A stretch of DNA of 64,000 bases. Origin: Lepidostoma basale (Eukaryota; Arthropoda; Insecta; Trichoptera; Lepidostomatidae). The DNA is taken from assembly GCA_022606425.2 (NCBI GenBank), contig JAHDVF020000211.1, forward strand, positions 4,154,001 through 4,218,000, in the 5' to 3' direction. The stretch's first letter is position 1. Every line of letters starts with the position of its first letter. The notes beneath the pieces were generated by a model, which worked only from the letters and a program-made list of their open reading frames with translations, was not told the DNA's origin and did not search any database. Shown one piece after another: positions 7,993 to 18,716 of this stretch. A program made the position numbers and the translations under genes.

Positions 7993-8390
7993 TATTCAAA
8001 TCAAATCAGATTATTTCATCAACAGACATTACAAATTTTATTTTTAAGGCAACTATTGAGAACAGGTAAAATAATATATTGTGTATAGTATACTACCAGA
8101 AACGCATGAGAGATGGTTCAACATTAGGAAGACAGGATACTCTCCAGAATTAAGGGTATTTGCCTTCTGAACGTACTTTCACTAACATGAAAGACGTCGA
8201 TCTCCGAGGAGACCGCGTTCAGCAGACTAATTGCTCTTCCCACCGGTGTCACTAGAGGCAGATTGGTTCTGGCGGCCGGTAGGTAAAACAATCTGTGCTG
8301 TCGCTGTCGGAGATATCTATAGTTGAAAAAAAGCCGAACACCCTCCAGTACGGCCGAGTTCTTAATTTGTGGTGTAACATTATAAAATAA
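7993..8390 (-). pseudogene. LINE-R C-terminal part, copy 1
   Basis: Minus strand reads YLRQRQHRLFYLPAARTN, LPLVTPVGRAISLLNAVSSE, IDVFHVSESTFRRQ, then a stop and a 3' region ending in GATTTGATTT. Similar frames lie at 8.6, 34.5 and 63.7 kb. It looks like the C-terminal tail of a Jockey/CR1-type LINE ORF; the clade is not certain. Confidence 0.6.
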
Positions 8391-8559
8391 AATATTTTCA
8401 TTTCATTTATATATTTAAATATATCCTAAGCATTACAGAATTATTTTCCAATACACATAGGATACAAGTTGAAAATACACAATAACAAGTAAAACATAAT
8501 AAAACAATAAAAAGAGCGAGAAACATAAGATACATGACAAATTAATAAAATGAATTAAC

Positions 8560-8885
8560 AATTATAATAAGGACAGTGCTTCCCTCAGGTGAGCCAGACT
8601 ATCACAAAATACGTCAAATTCCGAGGTGATTCGATTTAGCAAAGATATTGTTCTACCTACCGGCATAACCATTGGCAGGTTGGTTCTGCATCGTGGGAAA
8701 TAAAACAATCTATACCCCTTTGTCGAACCCAATCAGGGACGAACAGACCTATATCACTCAGGATTTCAGTCGAAAGAAGTAAACACCCAAGTGAATGTCT
8801 CGTCTCCTATCGAGAGACTGGTAGCCCAGCATCCCTAGCAAGAAATCATTTAATACCCTTGTAAATTTGTATTCATACCACTTTT
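8560..8885 (-). pseudogene. LINE-R C-terminal part, copy 2
   Basis: Minus strand carries a diverged form of the same block (FPRCRTNLPMVMPVGRTISL and following), in tandem with copy 1 and in the same direction. Frame broken. Confidence 0.55.
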
Positions 8886-9010
8886 TTCCTTACAACAACC
8901 AAAGGGTTTTGCTTCCGCCGGAGTCAGTGTCTTTTGTAACCTTGACGACACTCCGGCGAGAGCGAAACCGGTTAGTTGTTGTAAAGTTTAAAGTGGTGTA
9001 AATACAATTT
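8886..9010. repeat. foldback with hammerhead-like sequence, variant
   Basis: Inverted halves: ACAACCAAAGGGTTTTGC, CCGCCGGAGTCAGTGTC against GACACTCCGGCGAGAGCGAAACCGGTTAGTTGT. The right half contains TTGACGA, CA, CTC-CGGC-GAG, then GCGAAACCGGTT, a decayed relative of the ACCGGT type. The left half lacks a working core. Confidence 0.5.
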
Positions 9011-9500
9011 TACAAGTTGATTAATATTATATTACTTTTTTAACCTTTAAACGCCCGTGCGCCGCGTTCAATTAAGGTGGCCCACTGCCCAAGCAAATAT
9101 TCGCGCGACTTGCGACCTACGCGTAGCTGTTATAAAACTAATGATATCTCTAAAATAAGTCGTCCTATAACGGTAAAATAAAAAGCATTACCAAAATAAA
9201 ATACTGTTTATAATTTACAAAAGCTTTATTTAAAAATTTTCACATTTTATATAATTACACATTAAAGTTAAAGAATAAAATCATACTATAATTAATTTAA
9301 AAAATTTAAAAAAAAAAATCCTATGCCAAATTTTTAAACATTGGGGTAGATTGTGTGTTTGATTAGGCGGACCATAATAAAACAACGCAATTCCAAGATT
9401 CGACCTTGTAACGCAGATATAAACACTATTATTACGCATCATGACAAAAATATTTATCGGAACCGAAAATAAAAATATTGTTTTATTATTATTATTATTA
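9011..9500. other. no identifiable feature
   Basis: A short CpG-rich patch (9050-9130) is followed by A+T-rich DNA. It includes ATTAGGCGGACC at 9365, which resembles the terminal sequence of the 14.2 kb transposon, but no element could be delimited. Confidence 0.35.
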
Positions 9501-9502
9501 TT

Positions 9503-10250
<748 letters not shown>

Positions 10251-10581
10251 ATTATTATTATTTCTACGATTTAATATGGGAGTATCGTGAGAGGACTCAC
10301 ATTACTGATACCCCACTATTTATGACATGATTTTTTTATACATTATTATAAACAGGAAATATACTTTTTGTAGATTATTTGTGGTTAGTTAGATTATAAA
10401 AAAATATACATAGAATTACTTAAAACTAACTAAACTAAAGAATCGAGCAAATAACAAATCACAAATGTAATTATTAATTTATAAAATAAACAGAAAACTT
10501 ATAAGATCGTTATTTTGAATCTTAGTCTTCTTCTTCTTCTTTTTCGTTGTTGTAGACCTATGTGGTCTGTTCCCCAGAGTG
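10251..10581. other. no identifiable gene; (TTC)n run
   Basis: A+T-rich, with a TCTTCTTCTTCTTC run near 10,530 followed by CCTATGTGGTCTGTTCC, which could be a LINE 3' end on the minus strand. It is too short to assign. Confidence 0.3.
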
Positions 10582-10820
10582 CTCCTTGTATACAACAGAT
10601 CGTTTGAACCTTATAACTGTGTACAATTTATTTTAGCTATTATTTGATTCTTATGACATGTTATCACATGTCATAAGAGCCAATATGTCGTCATTTTATT
10701 GTCACGAGAATTCTACACCAGACCAAAGACAGTGTGACAATCACACTGACATCGCCGGTAATCGAACCCGGAACCTTCGGTATGGAAGTCAGAGCTCTTA
10801 CCACTCTGCCACGAAGGTCG
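10582..10820 (-). mobile_element. SINE B, near full length
   Basis: Minus-strand copy with A-box-like TGGCAGAGTGGTAAGAGCTC, a B box on GGTTCGATTACC, the body, and the 3' block ending GTTGTATACAAGGAG. There is no poly-A left. Confidence 0.8.
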
Positions 10821-10823
10821 ACC

Positions 10824-11425
10824 TTCGTGTTGCTCCTCCTGTGAGGTAGATTCCCAGCTGTCCTTCCATCTTTTAGGAGGACTTCCACGAGGACGAGTCC
10901 CATGAGACTGATTATGCAATGCAATATGGGGGAGTCTGGTGGTGTATATTCTTTGAACATGACCGTACCACTCCCTTTTTTGCTGTCTGCTCCATCTTAT
11001 AATATCCTCAACCTCACATATCTCTCTTATTCTGGTGTTCCTCACGCGATCGTCCACAGTGTCTCCATTTCGGAAGTCCTCAAAACTTGTTTGGTCCTTA
11101 CTGTGTCTGCCCTTGCTTCAACGCCATATTTTGTTATTGGTCTTACGCATGCTTTATAGATTCTTATCTCACTCTTAATGGCCATGTCTTTGTTTTTCCA
11201 TATTGTGGATTTTAGAACCCCAGAGATTGCAGCTTCCTTGTTTACTTGGGCTTGTATTTCTTCCCGCAGATCAGCTCCTCCCACTAGGTATGTGCATAGA
11301 TACTTGAAGGTCCTGACCTGTTCTATGGGTTGATTTTCTGTAACCGGGTTACATGTTTTGGGTGTTTTGGAAAAGGTCATACATTTAGTTTTTTCGATAA
11401 AGATCGTCATGTTGTATTTCTTACA
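10824..11425 (-). pseudogene. RTE-like LINE, post-palm and C-terminal domain
   Basis: Minus strand gives KTKCMTFSKTPKTC, EQVRTFKYLCTYLVGGADLR, VLKSTIWKNKDMAIKSEIRI, VRPITKYGVEARADT, then after a frame change and small deletion DDRVRNTRIREICEVEDIIR, YGHVQRIYTTRLPHIALH, GSPPKRWKDSW. It parallels residues ~745-935 of the intact RTE at 19.6-22.4 kb but is a different, decayed subfamily. The GRPP motif reads GSPP. Confidence 0.75.
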
Positions 11426-12229
11426 TGATGTAGTCTGTCTAGCATTTTTAGTGAACCTTAGTGAACTTTATTAATAACAGTTAAAAATTTAACCGTATCC
11501 CAGAAATCGCTGAAGACCACAAATACCAATTAATTATATAAATTGCATCGTTTTCTGTGAACACATTTCTTCAGTCATAATTGCAAATTATTCTTACTGC
11601 TTATTGTTATGTAACTCTTAACAATTACCGTGTAGAAAGAAAATTATTTTCATCAAATTATTTATGAATGGCTAGTTCTAATCACAATGAAAACAATTTA
11701 GCTATCAAAAAAATTTCAAGATCAAAGAAGTCTACTAACAATGTATCAATCGTTTCAGTACAAAAATTATTACACAAAAACAAATGATACCCCCCTTTTT
11801 ATAAATTGCCACAAAAATTACATTTTTTTCTTGATAATTTAAGCTTTGAATGCGCAGACCTTTCATGGGTGTAATTTTTATTTGAACTTGCGGAAACGAA
11901 GGTTTTAGTAAAAAGGGCGGTGTAATTACCAACGCGCCGCTTCACAAAGTAAGCAAAGATTGGATCTTTTTTACTCAGTTGATATGTTTTGACGTCATAA
12001 AAATACGATTTGCTCCAGTTAATAAAGTAGCTCGGGTAACGGACGGTGCTTTTAAGCGGTGGATGAAGAGGTGAAGCTATGGGAATATCGTTGATGGATG
12101 AATTTATATGCCAATAGAAAATAACATTTTTTTAATTATTTTATCGTCCTTGTATGCGATCTTATGCATTTAAGTTTTAGCATTTTTCACCGATGATATT
12201 GACTTTTTTTTAATGTTTTATTCTAAGAC
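11426..12229. other. no identifiable feature
   Basis: A+T-rich with short frames only. No repeat match was noticed. Possible unique host intron or intergenic DNA. Confidence 0.4.
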
Positions 12230-12394
12230 AGCTCAATTAATTGCTGACGGTTCCAAGGTGTTCTTGTACCGGCTCTTATGTTTAGAAGTGAAACATGGAA
12301 CTGCCAAAATAATTATAAAAGTAGAATAAATGCAGTACAAACGAGATCCATTCGGAGAGACTATCTCTTGAAAAGTTAGTAAGTCAGTGTTAGA
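12230..12394 (+). pseudogene. LINE-A copy 5, internally deleted
   Basis: Reads LTVPRCSCTGSYV-like codons (GVLVPALMFRSETW), then RINAVQTRSIRRDYL, then jumps to GTTAGTAAGTCAG. The C-terminal ~110 codons are missing. Confidence 0.6.
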
Positions 12395-12412
12395 AAAAAA
12401 AACTCATATTAT

Positions 12413-12696
12413 TCTTCTTCTTCTGTCTAAATCTGTTCAGGCACGATATCTATTTTGGTCCTGTGATGAAGACGTCCAAATATCTCTCCATCTCTTTGGC
12501 TCGTTCTGGTGGTCTTAGGAATCCTCGCTGGGTCCATCCTCTCAACGTGGTCACTTTTGAATCGTCTTCTCACAATGTCATCAATAATAGCGTTTCAGAA
12601 TGTTTATTGAGTTGACTTTTAAGGTCCACGTTTCACATCCATACAATAAAACATACCACACATAGCATTTGATCATTCTCTGGCGGAGTTTCAAAT
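12413..12696 (-). pseudogene. chimeric LINE fragment (N-type joined to RTE-type)
   Basis: Minus strand first reads LKLRQRMIKCYVWYVLLYGC, ETWTLKVNSIN (as in LINE-N at 40.1 kb), then RRRFKSDHVERMDPARIP and an RTE-like end with AGAAGAAGAAG. The join suggests template switching or a later recombination. Confidence 0.55.
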
Positions 12697-12697
12697 T

Positions 12698-13080
12698 TAC
12701 ATACCCATAATAACATACGAAATCGAAGCAAAAGCAGACACTGTCAGAACCAAATATCTCTTAAGAGTAGCAGAAATGAGAACATTGCGACCTATTTTGG
12801 GGAGAACCCTTAGAGATAGGATACCCAATGAATAAAATCGCAAATCCTGCAAAATTGAAGACATTGTGAGATGGAGTAGGCAGAGAAGGCGATTCTGGAG
12901 AGACCAGTTCGAGCAAATGGATCCAGCAAGAATTCCTAGATCGTGATCCACGAGACACCAGAGGGCCGTTGACTACCAGGACGACCACTAAAAAGATGGA
13001 CAGACGGTTGGTCGGCTTCATCACAGGAAGAAAGCTGATATCCTGCATAAACAGATCGCAAGATCTACAACCAGAAGAAG
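12698..13080 (+). pseudogene. RTE-like LINE C-terminal remnant
   Basis: Plus strand in broken frames: NNIRNRSKSRHCQNQ, EMRTLRPILGRTLRDRI, EDIVRWSRQRRRFWRDQFEQ, PGRPLKRWTDGWSASS, then AGAAGAAG. Several stops. It lies back to back with the 12,413-12,696 fragment. Confidence 0.65.
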
Positions 13081-13100
13081 TAAATTCAAATTTATGTCAA

Positions 13101-13436
13101 GAATCAATTGTATCTCAATAGAGACGAAGATGCAAATTGGAATCAGAAAATGGTTGATTGAGGTGTTTACAGGACTTATGACCTTTCATTGGTTGGGTTA
13201 AGCACACGCTTAATGTAATACAGCATTCCCCATTTTTTTCTTATGACCACCATGTCTGACAAATTTTTGGAAGTTGTATATACTCGTATGTTAATCTGTA
13301 ACACCACCCTTTGCATGGTAGTTTATTCAATCTACACACTAACGCCATCTATGAAGATCGTATTTTAAGCATTAAGCAGAAGATCTTTTTAACGCAATGT
13401 GAAAGGCTACCGCCATTTAGCGCATTGCTAGAATAT
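13101..13436. repeat. dispersed repeat F with 12-bp target duplication
   Basis: Core TTGTATCTCAATAGAGACG, then GTTTACAGGACTTATGACC, GGTTGGGTTAAGC, AATTTTTGGAAGTTGTATA and CACTAACGCCATCTATG. It is flanked by AATTTATGTCAA at 13,089-13,100 and 13,437-13,448. The duplication length suggests insertion by a LINE machinery. No coding sequence. Confidence 0.75.
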
Positions 13437-13489
13437 AATTTATGTCAACAGCGTATATCATTTTTTAACAGTTAAACTGATTTTATTAG

Positions 13490-14047
13490 ATTTGAAAAAC
13501 AAAAGCCTATCCAAAAAAGCTAAGATGGCAGTGCACAATGGTGTTCTTGTGCCGACCCTTATGTATGGAAGTGAAGCATGGAACTGGCAAAATAAGGATG
13601 AAAGTAGAATAAATGCAGTAGAAATGAGATCTCTAAGGCGAATGTATGGCAAATCTGTTTATGATAGAGTGACAAATGCAAGTATAAGAAGTTAATGTGG
13701 TGCGGATGAAAGTGTTATGAACAATATAAGGAAAGGGTCATTAAGATGGTTTGGACACATGGAAAGAATGAGTGAAGACAGAATGGTAAAGAAGGTATAT
13801 GTAAACGGCGTGAACGGAGCTAGAAATAGAGGAAGACCAAGGAAAACGTGGCACGATTAAATCAATCAAATATTGAATGTCGGTCACGTGAGGAGTCGGA
13901 AAAATCGACGTGCGTGCATGACAAGATGTATGAATGTAGAGGAAGCGAGAGACGTATGTCAGAACAGAACAATGTGGCGTTTCATTCTTTCTGCCTACCC
14001 CTCCGGGGAGACGGCGTGATGGTAAGTTAGTTAGTTAGTTAGTTAGT
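13490..14047 (+). pseudogene. LINE-A copy 6
   Basis: Reads NKSLSKKAKMAVHNGVLVPT, LMYGSEAWNWQNKDE, then a stop (IRS-stop-CG), FGHMERMSEDRMVKKVYVNG, GRPRKTWHD-stop-I, MTRCMNVEEAR and the 3' end GATGGTAAGTTAGTTAG. Two in-frame stops interrupt an otherwise full C-terminal domain. Confidence 0.8.
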
Positions 14048-14237
14048 GAAAATTTCGTCGCAATCGGTTCGGTATTTGTAGAGTCTATAGCGTTCACACA
14101 CACGAAGATTGCCTTTTATTAATATTAACAGAAGATATAACATGTTACATATAAATATTAGTAGGTAGTAGAAATGTTTACGAGTCGCCTTCCCTCCCGG
14201 TAGCGGGCAGCGGCGCACTTACGTGGATTGTTAAGAA

Positions 14238-15928
14238 TTAGCCGGTCATAAGTCAAATTTCAAAATCGATGTTAAAAATACCAAAAAAATCCTAGATCCA
14301 AAGAAATGTCCCAGTAACAATAATTGACCATCCCCAACCACGAACCTTTGACCGTGTGCGCGCGCAGGTGGTTGAAACTTGTCCGCCTAACGAAGTGCAC
14401 GTCGTCATTGTTTTTAGCGCTCTCAGTGTAAACATTAAACAAGGAGAATTTTGCCTTGTCCACCTAATATTTCGAAGTTATCGTTACGGATTCGAATAAT
14501 TCAGGTAATAATCAATATTTGTTGATGTGTTTAACATACTTTTAAAGTTATTTTATATTATTTGTAGAACTTCAAAAAAAGGTGGTCTAGTAATGAAATT
14601 TTTACTTAATTTTCAAGTTTATAAGACATTTTGTTATATTATCGCGTCCTATCGCGTAATGTTTGTTCCTGTACTGTATACTTCTTATATTTGACTAATT
14701 AATGACATAAAATTTGGCTGCGGATAGCTGCAGTTGACCAAATTACAGTTATTTTTTTTAAAAGGATGACATCACCTTTTTTTAACTTTTTTTTTTTAAA
14801 TGTAATAAAGTGTGATTTTCTCAATTTTAGGTATATCTGGTACATCGGGTAAAAAAACCGTAAGCCGTAAATACCTTTACGATCAAATGCAGCAGCAAGA
14901 TTTACCTAATTTAGATGAAAAAATTAAATATCTAAAAAATCACCTATTGTCCTGTTGTGGTGACACTCCAGATAATCTAAGCAGTTTCAAACAAAGATTT
15001 ACATATTTTAAAACATCAATGAAAGAAAAATGGTCGAAAGTCCATAAAAAAGAAGCAATGTTTTTTAAAACTAATGAAAAGTGGTTAGGAGGAACATTTG
15101 AACTTTCAGCAAACAAGCAAACTCGACCAGGTTGGCCTTCTATAGCATTTGAAGATTCTAGTGAGAAAACTAAAAGAAAAAAAAACGGAGGAAATACCTT
15201 ATTCGCTTAATAAAGAAGTAATCGTTCATGCAGCGCAAACAACATTACAGGCTCGAGGAAAAGGGGATGCTTCGAAAATACTACGGGAAATATAACGATT
15301 TGATGAATATGCCATGGCAACTGCGAAATTGTATGTCGAGTTATATAGTTGGCACCCAATGTCTCCGACCTTGCATAAAATATTGATTCATGGTGCAGCT
15401 GTAATTGAAAATGCCTTATTACCCATAGGACAGTTGTCGGAAGAGGCAGCAGAAGCCAGAAATAAGCACTTTCGATTATACCGCGAAAACTACCCAAGAA
15501 AGTTCTCGAGAGAGGAATGCAACCTTGATATATATAATAGATTATTATCGAGTTCAGATCCACTATTAAGTAGCATGAAACAAACAAACAAAAAAAAACG
15601 ATCAAACCAGGTTATTTTGCCCTGAAACAATGAATATGTTACTACCAGCTGTACCGAATACCGAATCCGATATTTCAAACATGGATTAAAATTGGTCCAT
15701 AAATGTATAAACATATTTAAAATACTTATTTGCACCAAAGTTATTAATCTGTAACTAGATTTTTTTTTGTTTGTAAAATTTGTAATAAAAAAATTTTTTT
15801 CCTCGAGATTTAGTATTTTTTTATATTTTTGGCTAGGAAATTTTTTTTTTTTTATTAAGGACAATTTTTTACGATAATATTTATGATTTGAAGTCAAAAT
15901 ACACCGTAAAATAATTTTGACCGCCTAA
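14238..15928 (+). mobile_element. internally deleted DDE transposon with RAG1/Transib-like transposase remnant
   Basis: Candidate terminal inverted repeats are TTAGCCGGTCA (14,238-14,248) and TGACCGCCTAA (15,918-15,928), 10 of 11 matching. Inside lie a donor-like CAG/GTAATA (exon end 14,504), an acceptor TCAATTTTAG (14,830) and the transposase remnant. The ends do not start with CAC as in classical Transib, so the superfamily is open. A TA duplication just inside the ends (14,239-14,240 and 15,926-15,927) is possible but not proven. Confidence 0.5.
14831..15625 (+). pseudogene. transposase remnant: N-terminal and C-terminal parts joined, DDE core lost
   Basis: The exon begins after a good splice acceptor. 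The first part reads KYLYDQMQQQDLPNLDEKIK, CCGDTPDNLSSFKQRF, GTFELSANKQTRPGWPS; a shift in the A9 run at ~15,180 moves the frame to KTEEIPYSLNKEV. After a TAA (~15,294) it resumes with ATAKLYVELYSWHPMSPTLH, KILIHGAAVIENALLPIGQL, SEEAAEARNKHFRLYREN, KFSREECNLDIYNRLLSSSD. From memory of the families, the HK-L-H...SE..E..NK.FR..R pattern matches the RAG1/Transib C-terminus around the third catalytic acid (E of EARNK here). The middle with the two catalytic Asp is absent, so it cannot be active. The N-terminal exon has no ATG; a first exon upstream is likely. The RAG link is an inference; a repetitive insect protein family of this type certainly exists. Confidence 0.5.
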
Positions 15929-15949
15929 ATCATTCAAATCCACCTATGT

Positions 15950-16090
15950 GCGGCGTGGCGTGGGAGCGCTCACACGGGACGGGAACGGACCCGCGCCCGC
16001 GGTCGGGGCATGGGTTCGGCGCTACTACGGACACTGACCGCGGTGCTTCTGACCTCTGCACTGCTCCACGGCGGGTCACACACTACTATA
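15950..16090. promoter_or_regulatory. CpG-rich island around the candidate first exon
   Basis: About 140 bases rich in GCGC, CCGCGG and CGGGACGG in otherwise ~33% GC surroundings. This is compatible with a promoter or first-exon region. No TATA box or initiator can be assigned with confidence. Confidence 0.35.
16010..16085 (+). CDS. candidate first coding exon with signal peptide (host gene?)
   Basis: In the most GC-rich patch of the window (about 15,950-16,085, many CpG), ATG at 16,010 opens MGSALLRTLTAVLLTSALL followed by HGGSHTTIHTN. This is a textbook signal peptide: short basic n-region, a hydrophobic core of ~14 residues, and small residues at the likely cleavage site. The frame runs on to a stop in A+T-rich DNA, so a splice donor would be needed; GCGG/GTCACA near 16,070 is possible but weak. 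The sequence is not repeated in the window. It could be the promoter-proximal exon of a secreted or membrane protein whose other exons lie outside. Chance is not excluded. Confidence 0.35.
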
Positions 16091-16204
16091 CACACTAACA
16101 TTCAATGCTTTTACTCTTATTTATTAAATTGTTCTATAACAAAATGTTAGATCAAAAGAAATATTACTCAATAATAAAAATCAAAAATTTGGGGTTATTT
16201 TAAT

Positions 16205-16458
16205 TTCATGATTTAATTGTATCTCAATAGAGACGAAGATGCAATTTGGAAACTGAATATGGTTGATCAAGGTGTTTACAGGACTTATGACCTGTCATTG
16301 AATGGGTTAAGCGCACGCTTTATGTAATTACAACATTCCCCATTCCACCTTTCTTTATGACCATGTCTGACAAATTTTTGGAAGTTGTATATATGTTAAA
16401 GTCCTATGCTAGCTAGTCTTATGTAAGTCCTATCCTGGAAGTTGATATACGAGTATGC
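16205..16458. repeat. dispersed repeat F, copy
   Basis: AATTGTATCTCAATAGAGAC, CTGAATATGGTTGATCAAGG, GTTTACAGGACTTATGACC, AAGCGCACGCTTTATG and AATTTTTGGAAGTTGTATA follow in the same order as at 13.1 kb. The right end differs. Confidence 0.65.
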
Positions 16459-16661
16459 TAAAGTCCTTATTTTATTTTATTTAAAAAAAAAAAGACTAAC
16501 ATCAAGGATTAATATCAATGATATTAGAATTTATTATACAATCTTCAATGTGAGCAGAAAATAGCTCATTATTATGAAGAAGGAATCTGGTCGTGTCCAG
16601 GCTTGAACCCAACCTCCTGGATCAGGAGCCAAGCGTTCTATCCCCTAATTTTTTTTTTTAA

Positions 16662-16690
16662 TACAGTCGAACTCGGTTAATACTTATTCT
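16662..16690. repeat. possible pogo/Tigger terminal-repeat fragment
   Basis: ATACAGTCGAACTCGGTTAATAC resembles terminal repeats of pogo/Tigger transposons. Only one end is present. Confidence 0.25.
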
Positions 16691-17432
16691 TCTACCTCTT
16701 AGTTTAGGTCGTGTGACCTGTTTGTGACGGTGGGCTGTCCTGGGATGATTATGTCCAGCCATCTCTCCATCTCTTCGACGGCCTTCCTGGTAATCTCTTG
16801 CTGCTTGAGTTTTCATCTTTAACTAACTAACTAACTAACTAACCATCACGCCGTCTCCTCGAAGGGGTAGGCAGAAAGAATGGACTGCCACACTTTTCTT
16901 TCCTGACATATTTCTCTCGATTCCTTAACATTCATACATCGTGTCATGCACGCGCGTCGATTTCTCTGACTCCTCACATGGCCGACATTCAATATTTGAT
17001 TTATTTGATCGCGCCACGTTTTCCTCGGTCTTCCTCTATTTCTGGTCCCATTTACATCGTTAACATATAATTTTTTTACCATTCTTCCTTCATTCATTCT
17101 TTCCATATGTCCAAACCATCTTAATGATCCTTTCATTATTTTGTTCATGACACCATCATTCGTACCGCATTCACTTCTTATATTTTCATTCGACACTCTA
17201 TCATACACAGAGTATCCACACATTCGTCTAAGAGATCTCATTTCGACTGCATATATTCTACTTTCATCCTTCTTTTGCCAGTTCCATGCTTCGCTTCCAT
17301 ACATAAGGGTCGGTAGAAGAACACCATTGTGCACTGCCATTCTAGCTTTTTTGGATAGGTTTTGTTTGCGATGACAACTCTTTTTCATCTTTAACAATTT
17401 TTGCAATTCTTGTATTCTCCATGCGGTCCACG
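16682..17432 (-). pseudogene. RTE-like LINE 3' fragment interrupted by LINE-A
   Basis: The parts outside 16,824-17,381 match the uninterrupted copy at 51.9-52.09 kb base for base over long stretches (on plus: TTTAGGTCGTGTGACCTGTT, CCATCTCTCCATCTCTTCG, then after the insertion AATTTTTGCAATTCTTGTAT). The encoded end is HVDRMENTRIAKI...SGRPPKRW-like. It was split by the LINE-A insertion. Confidence 0.8.
16824..17381 (-). mobile_element. LINE-A copy 7, young insertion with 14-bp target duplication
   Basis: The minus strand encodes NLSKKARMAVHNGVLLPTLM, ESRIYAVEMRSLRRMCG, GSLRWFGHMERMNEGRM, NRGRPRKTWRDQI, ILSAYPFEETA-stop, then (GTTA)n. It is flanked by TTTTCATCTTTAAC at 16,810-16,823 and 17,382-17,395; the same word occurs once in the uninterrupted paralog (52,036-52,049). 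The 220-codon frame spanning 16,846-17,508 is therefore a chimera: its first ~45 codons come from flanking repeats. Confidence 0.9.
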
Positions 17433-17690
17433 TCCACATCTCCGTCTTCCGATTTATTACTTTGCTCAAACCATGTTTATCTAGGCCGTCCTTGAATTCT
17501 TTTTCCATTCACATTTCACTTTTTATCAATTTTTCTCTTGGGCATTCATTGAATACATACTCGTATGTCCATCTAAGTGAACATTTTTTAATTTTACTTG
17601 GGATGCAATCATCTGCATTACATTCATTACTTATTTCGTCGTTCGGTATTCTATCATACATCGTTTTCTTATTTTTATGGTATTTATCTT
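17433..17690 (-). pseudogene. LINE internal and LINE-A fragments
   Basis: 17,433-17,520 minus reads KEFKDGLDKHGLSKVINRKT, like the stretch after the YADD box of LINEs (K-T-E/K-V-M). 17,597-17,665 minus reads KTMYDRIPNDEISNECNADD, matching the LINE-A copy at 46.4 kb. Both are short and broken. Confidence 0.5.
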
Positions 17691-17713
17691 ACTTTAATAT
17701 TTATTTTGCCAGA

Positions 17714-17948
17714 TCAAGCACTACTTAAATACGAGTACACAATGGTTGATACTAAGACTACATTACGTACTAAACTAAAACATAATACACAGATAATTAA
17801 AAACCTTTTGAGATATTGTGGTACAAAAGAATATTCGGAATTTCTTGAAAGCTTAAAGAATGCAGAGAATGAGATCTCTAAGGAGAATGTGCGGAAAAAC
17901 GACGTATTATCGGATATTATTAGGAGAAAAATAGCCGGGGAAACTTAA
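17714..17948 (+). CDS. unidentified exon-like open frame
   Basis: A pyrimidine-rich acceptor (TTTATTTTGCCAG, ending 17,713) precedes an open frame with ATG at 17,742: MVDTKTTLRTKLKHNTQIIK, NLLRYCGTKEYSEFLESLKN, AENEISKENVRKNDVLSDII, RRKIAGET-stop. Codon use looks protein-like and the product would be charged and helical. I do not recognise it. It ends against the tail of a LINE-A copy that inserted here, so the original 3' end may be lost. It may be a host exon or part of an unknown element. Confidence 0.35.
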
Positions 17949-18215
17949 CTAACTAACCACCACACCGTTTTCCCGGAGGGGTAGGCAAAAAAGATGGACC
18001 ATCACACTGCTCTATCCTGACATACATCTTTAGGTTCCTCTATATTAATACATAGTAACATGCACCCTCGTCGATTTTTCCGGCTTTGAATATGACCGCC
18101 TTTTATTGATTGATTAATATATTTTTCACCATTCTTCCCTCAACCATTTGTACCATTCATCCACCTTACATTTCTTTCTTATTCGATCATACTTTTTTTC
18201 CAGCTTGAAAAAATG
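17949..18215 (-). pseudogene. LINE-A copy 9, decayed
   Basis: Inverted (TAAC)n tail, then diverged codons for the C-terminal domain back to about FGHM. Many changes, no open frame. Confidence 0.65.
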
Positions 18216-18254
18216 TGTCGCTGTGAACCCATCTCTTCTTAGTTCAGGAGAGTT

Positions 18255-18712
18255 ATACCTTGGTATACTGAAGCTTGAAAACTAAAGTCCATGACTCGTG
18301 TGTCCTCCCAGTGACGACGTATGGCCTGGAAAATATAATATGTCTCTCACTGACAGAAAATTACAAAAGATTAAATGCGTTCCACGAGCAATAGATAGAC
18401 AAATGTTGGGCGTCAGTCTTCGTGATAGAATTAGAAATGAGGAGATAACACATCGAACAAAGGTCACTGACATAGCTGAAAGAACAGCAAAGCTTAAATG
18501 GCAGTGGGTGGAGCATGTGACGAGACAAGATGAGCTCGGATGGTCACCATCCTGAGGTGGTGGCCTTGGAACAACAGAAGAGGCATAGGAAGACCACAAA
18601 AAGATAGACGAATTATATTATCTAACTCGTGTGTAGTAGATGGCAATAGATAGCCCAAGATACAAAATGTTGGAATAGTTTTAAAGAGACCTATATCCGA
18701 GATGTGCTCTTA
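18255..18712 (+). pseudogene. LINE-L C-terminal domain, copy 2
   Basis: Broken frames read DSCVLPVTTYGLE, then CVPRAIDRQMLGVSLRDRIR, NEEITHRTKVTDIAERTAKL, KWQWVEHVTRQD. It has the same domain order as the copy at 1.6 kb, with at least three frame changes. Confidence 0.65.
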
Positions 18713-18716
18713 AAGG

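Noticed and set aside
14812..15210. protein starting at the GTG at 14,812
   Set aside because: GTG is not a plausible eukaryotic start here, and the first ~6 codons are a splice acceptor; the coding part begins at 14,831.
16846..17508. single 220-residue protein
   Set aside because: The frame crosses a target-site duplication and joins LINE-A to flanking RTE-like sequence by chance.
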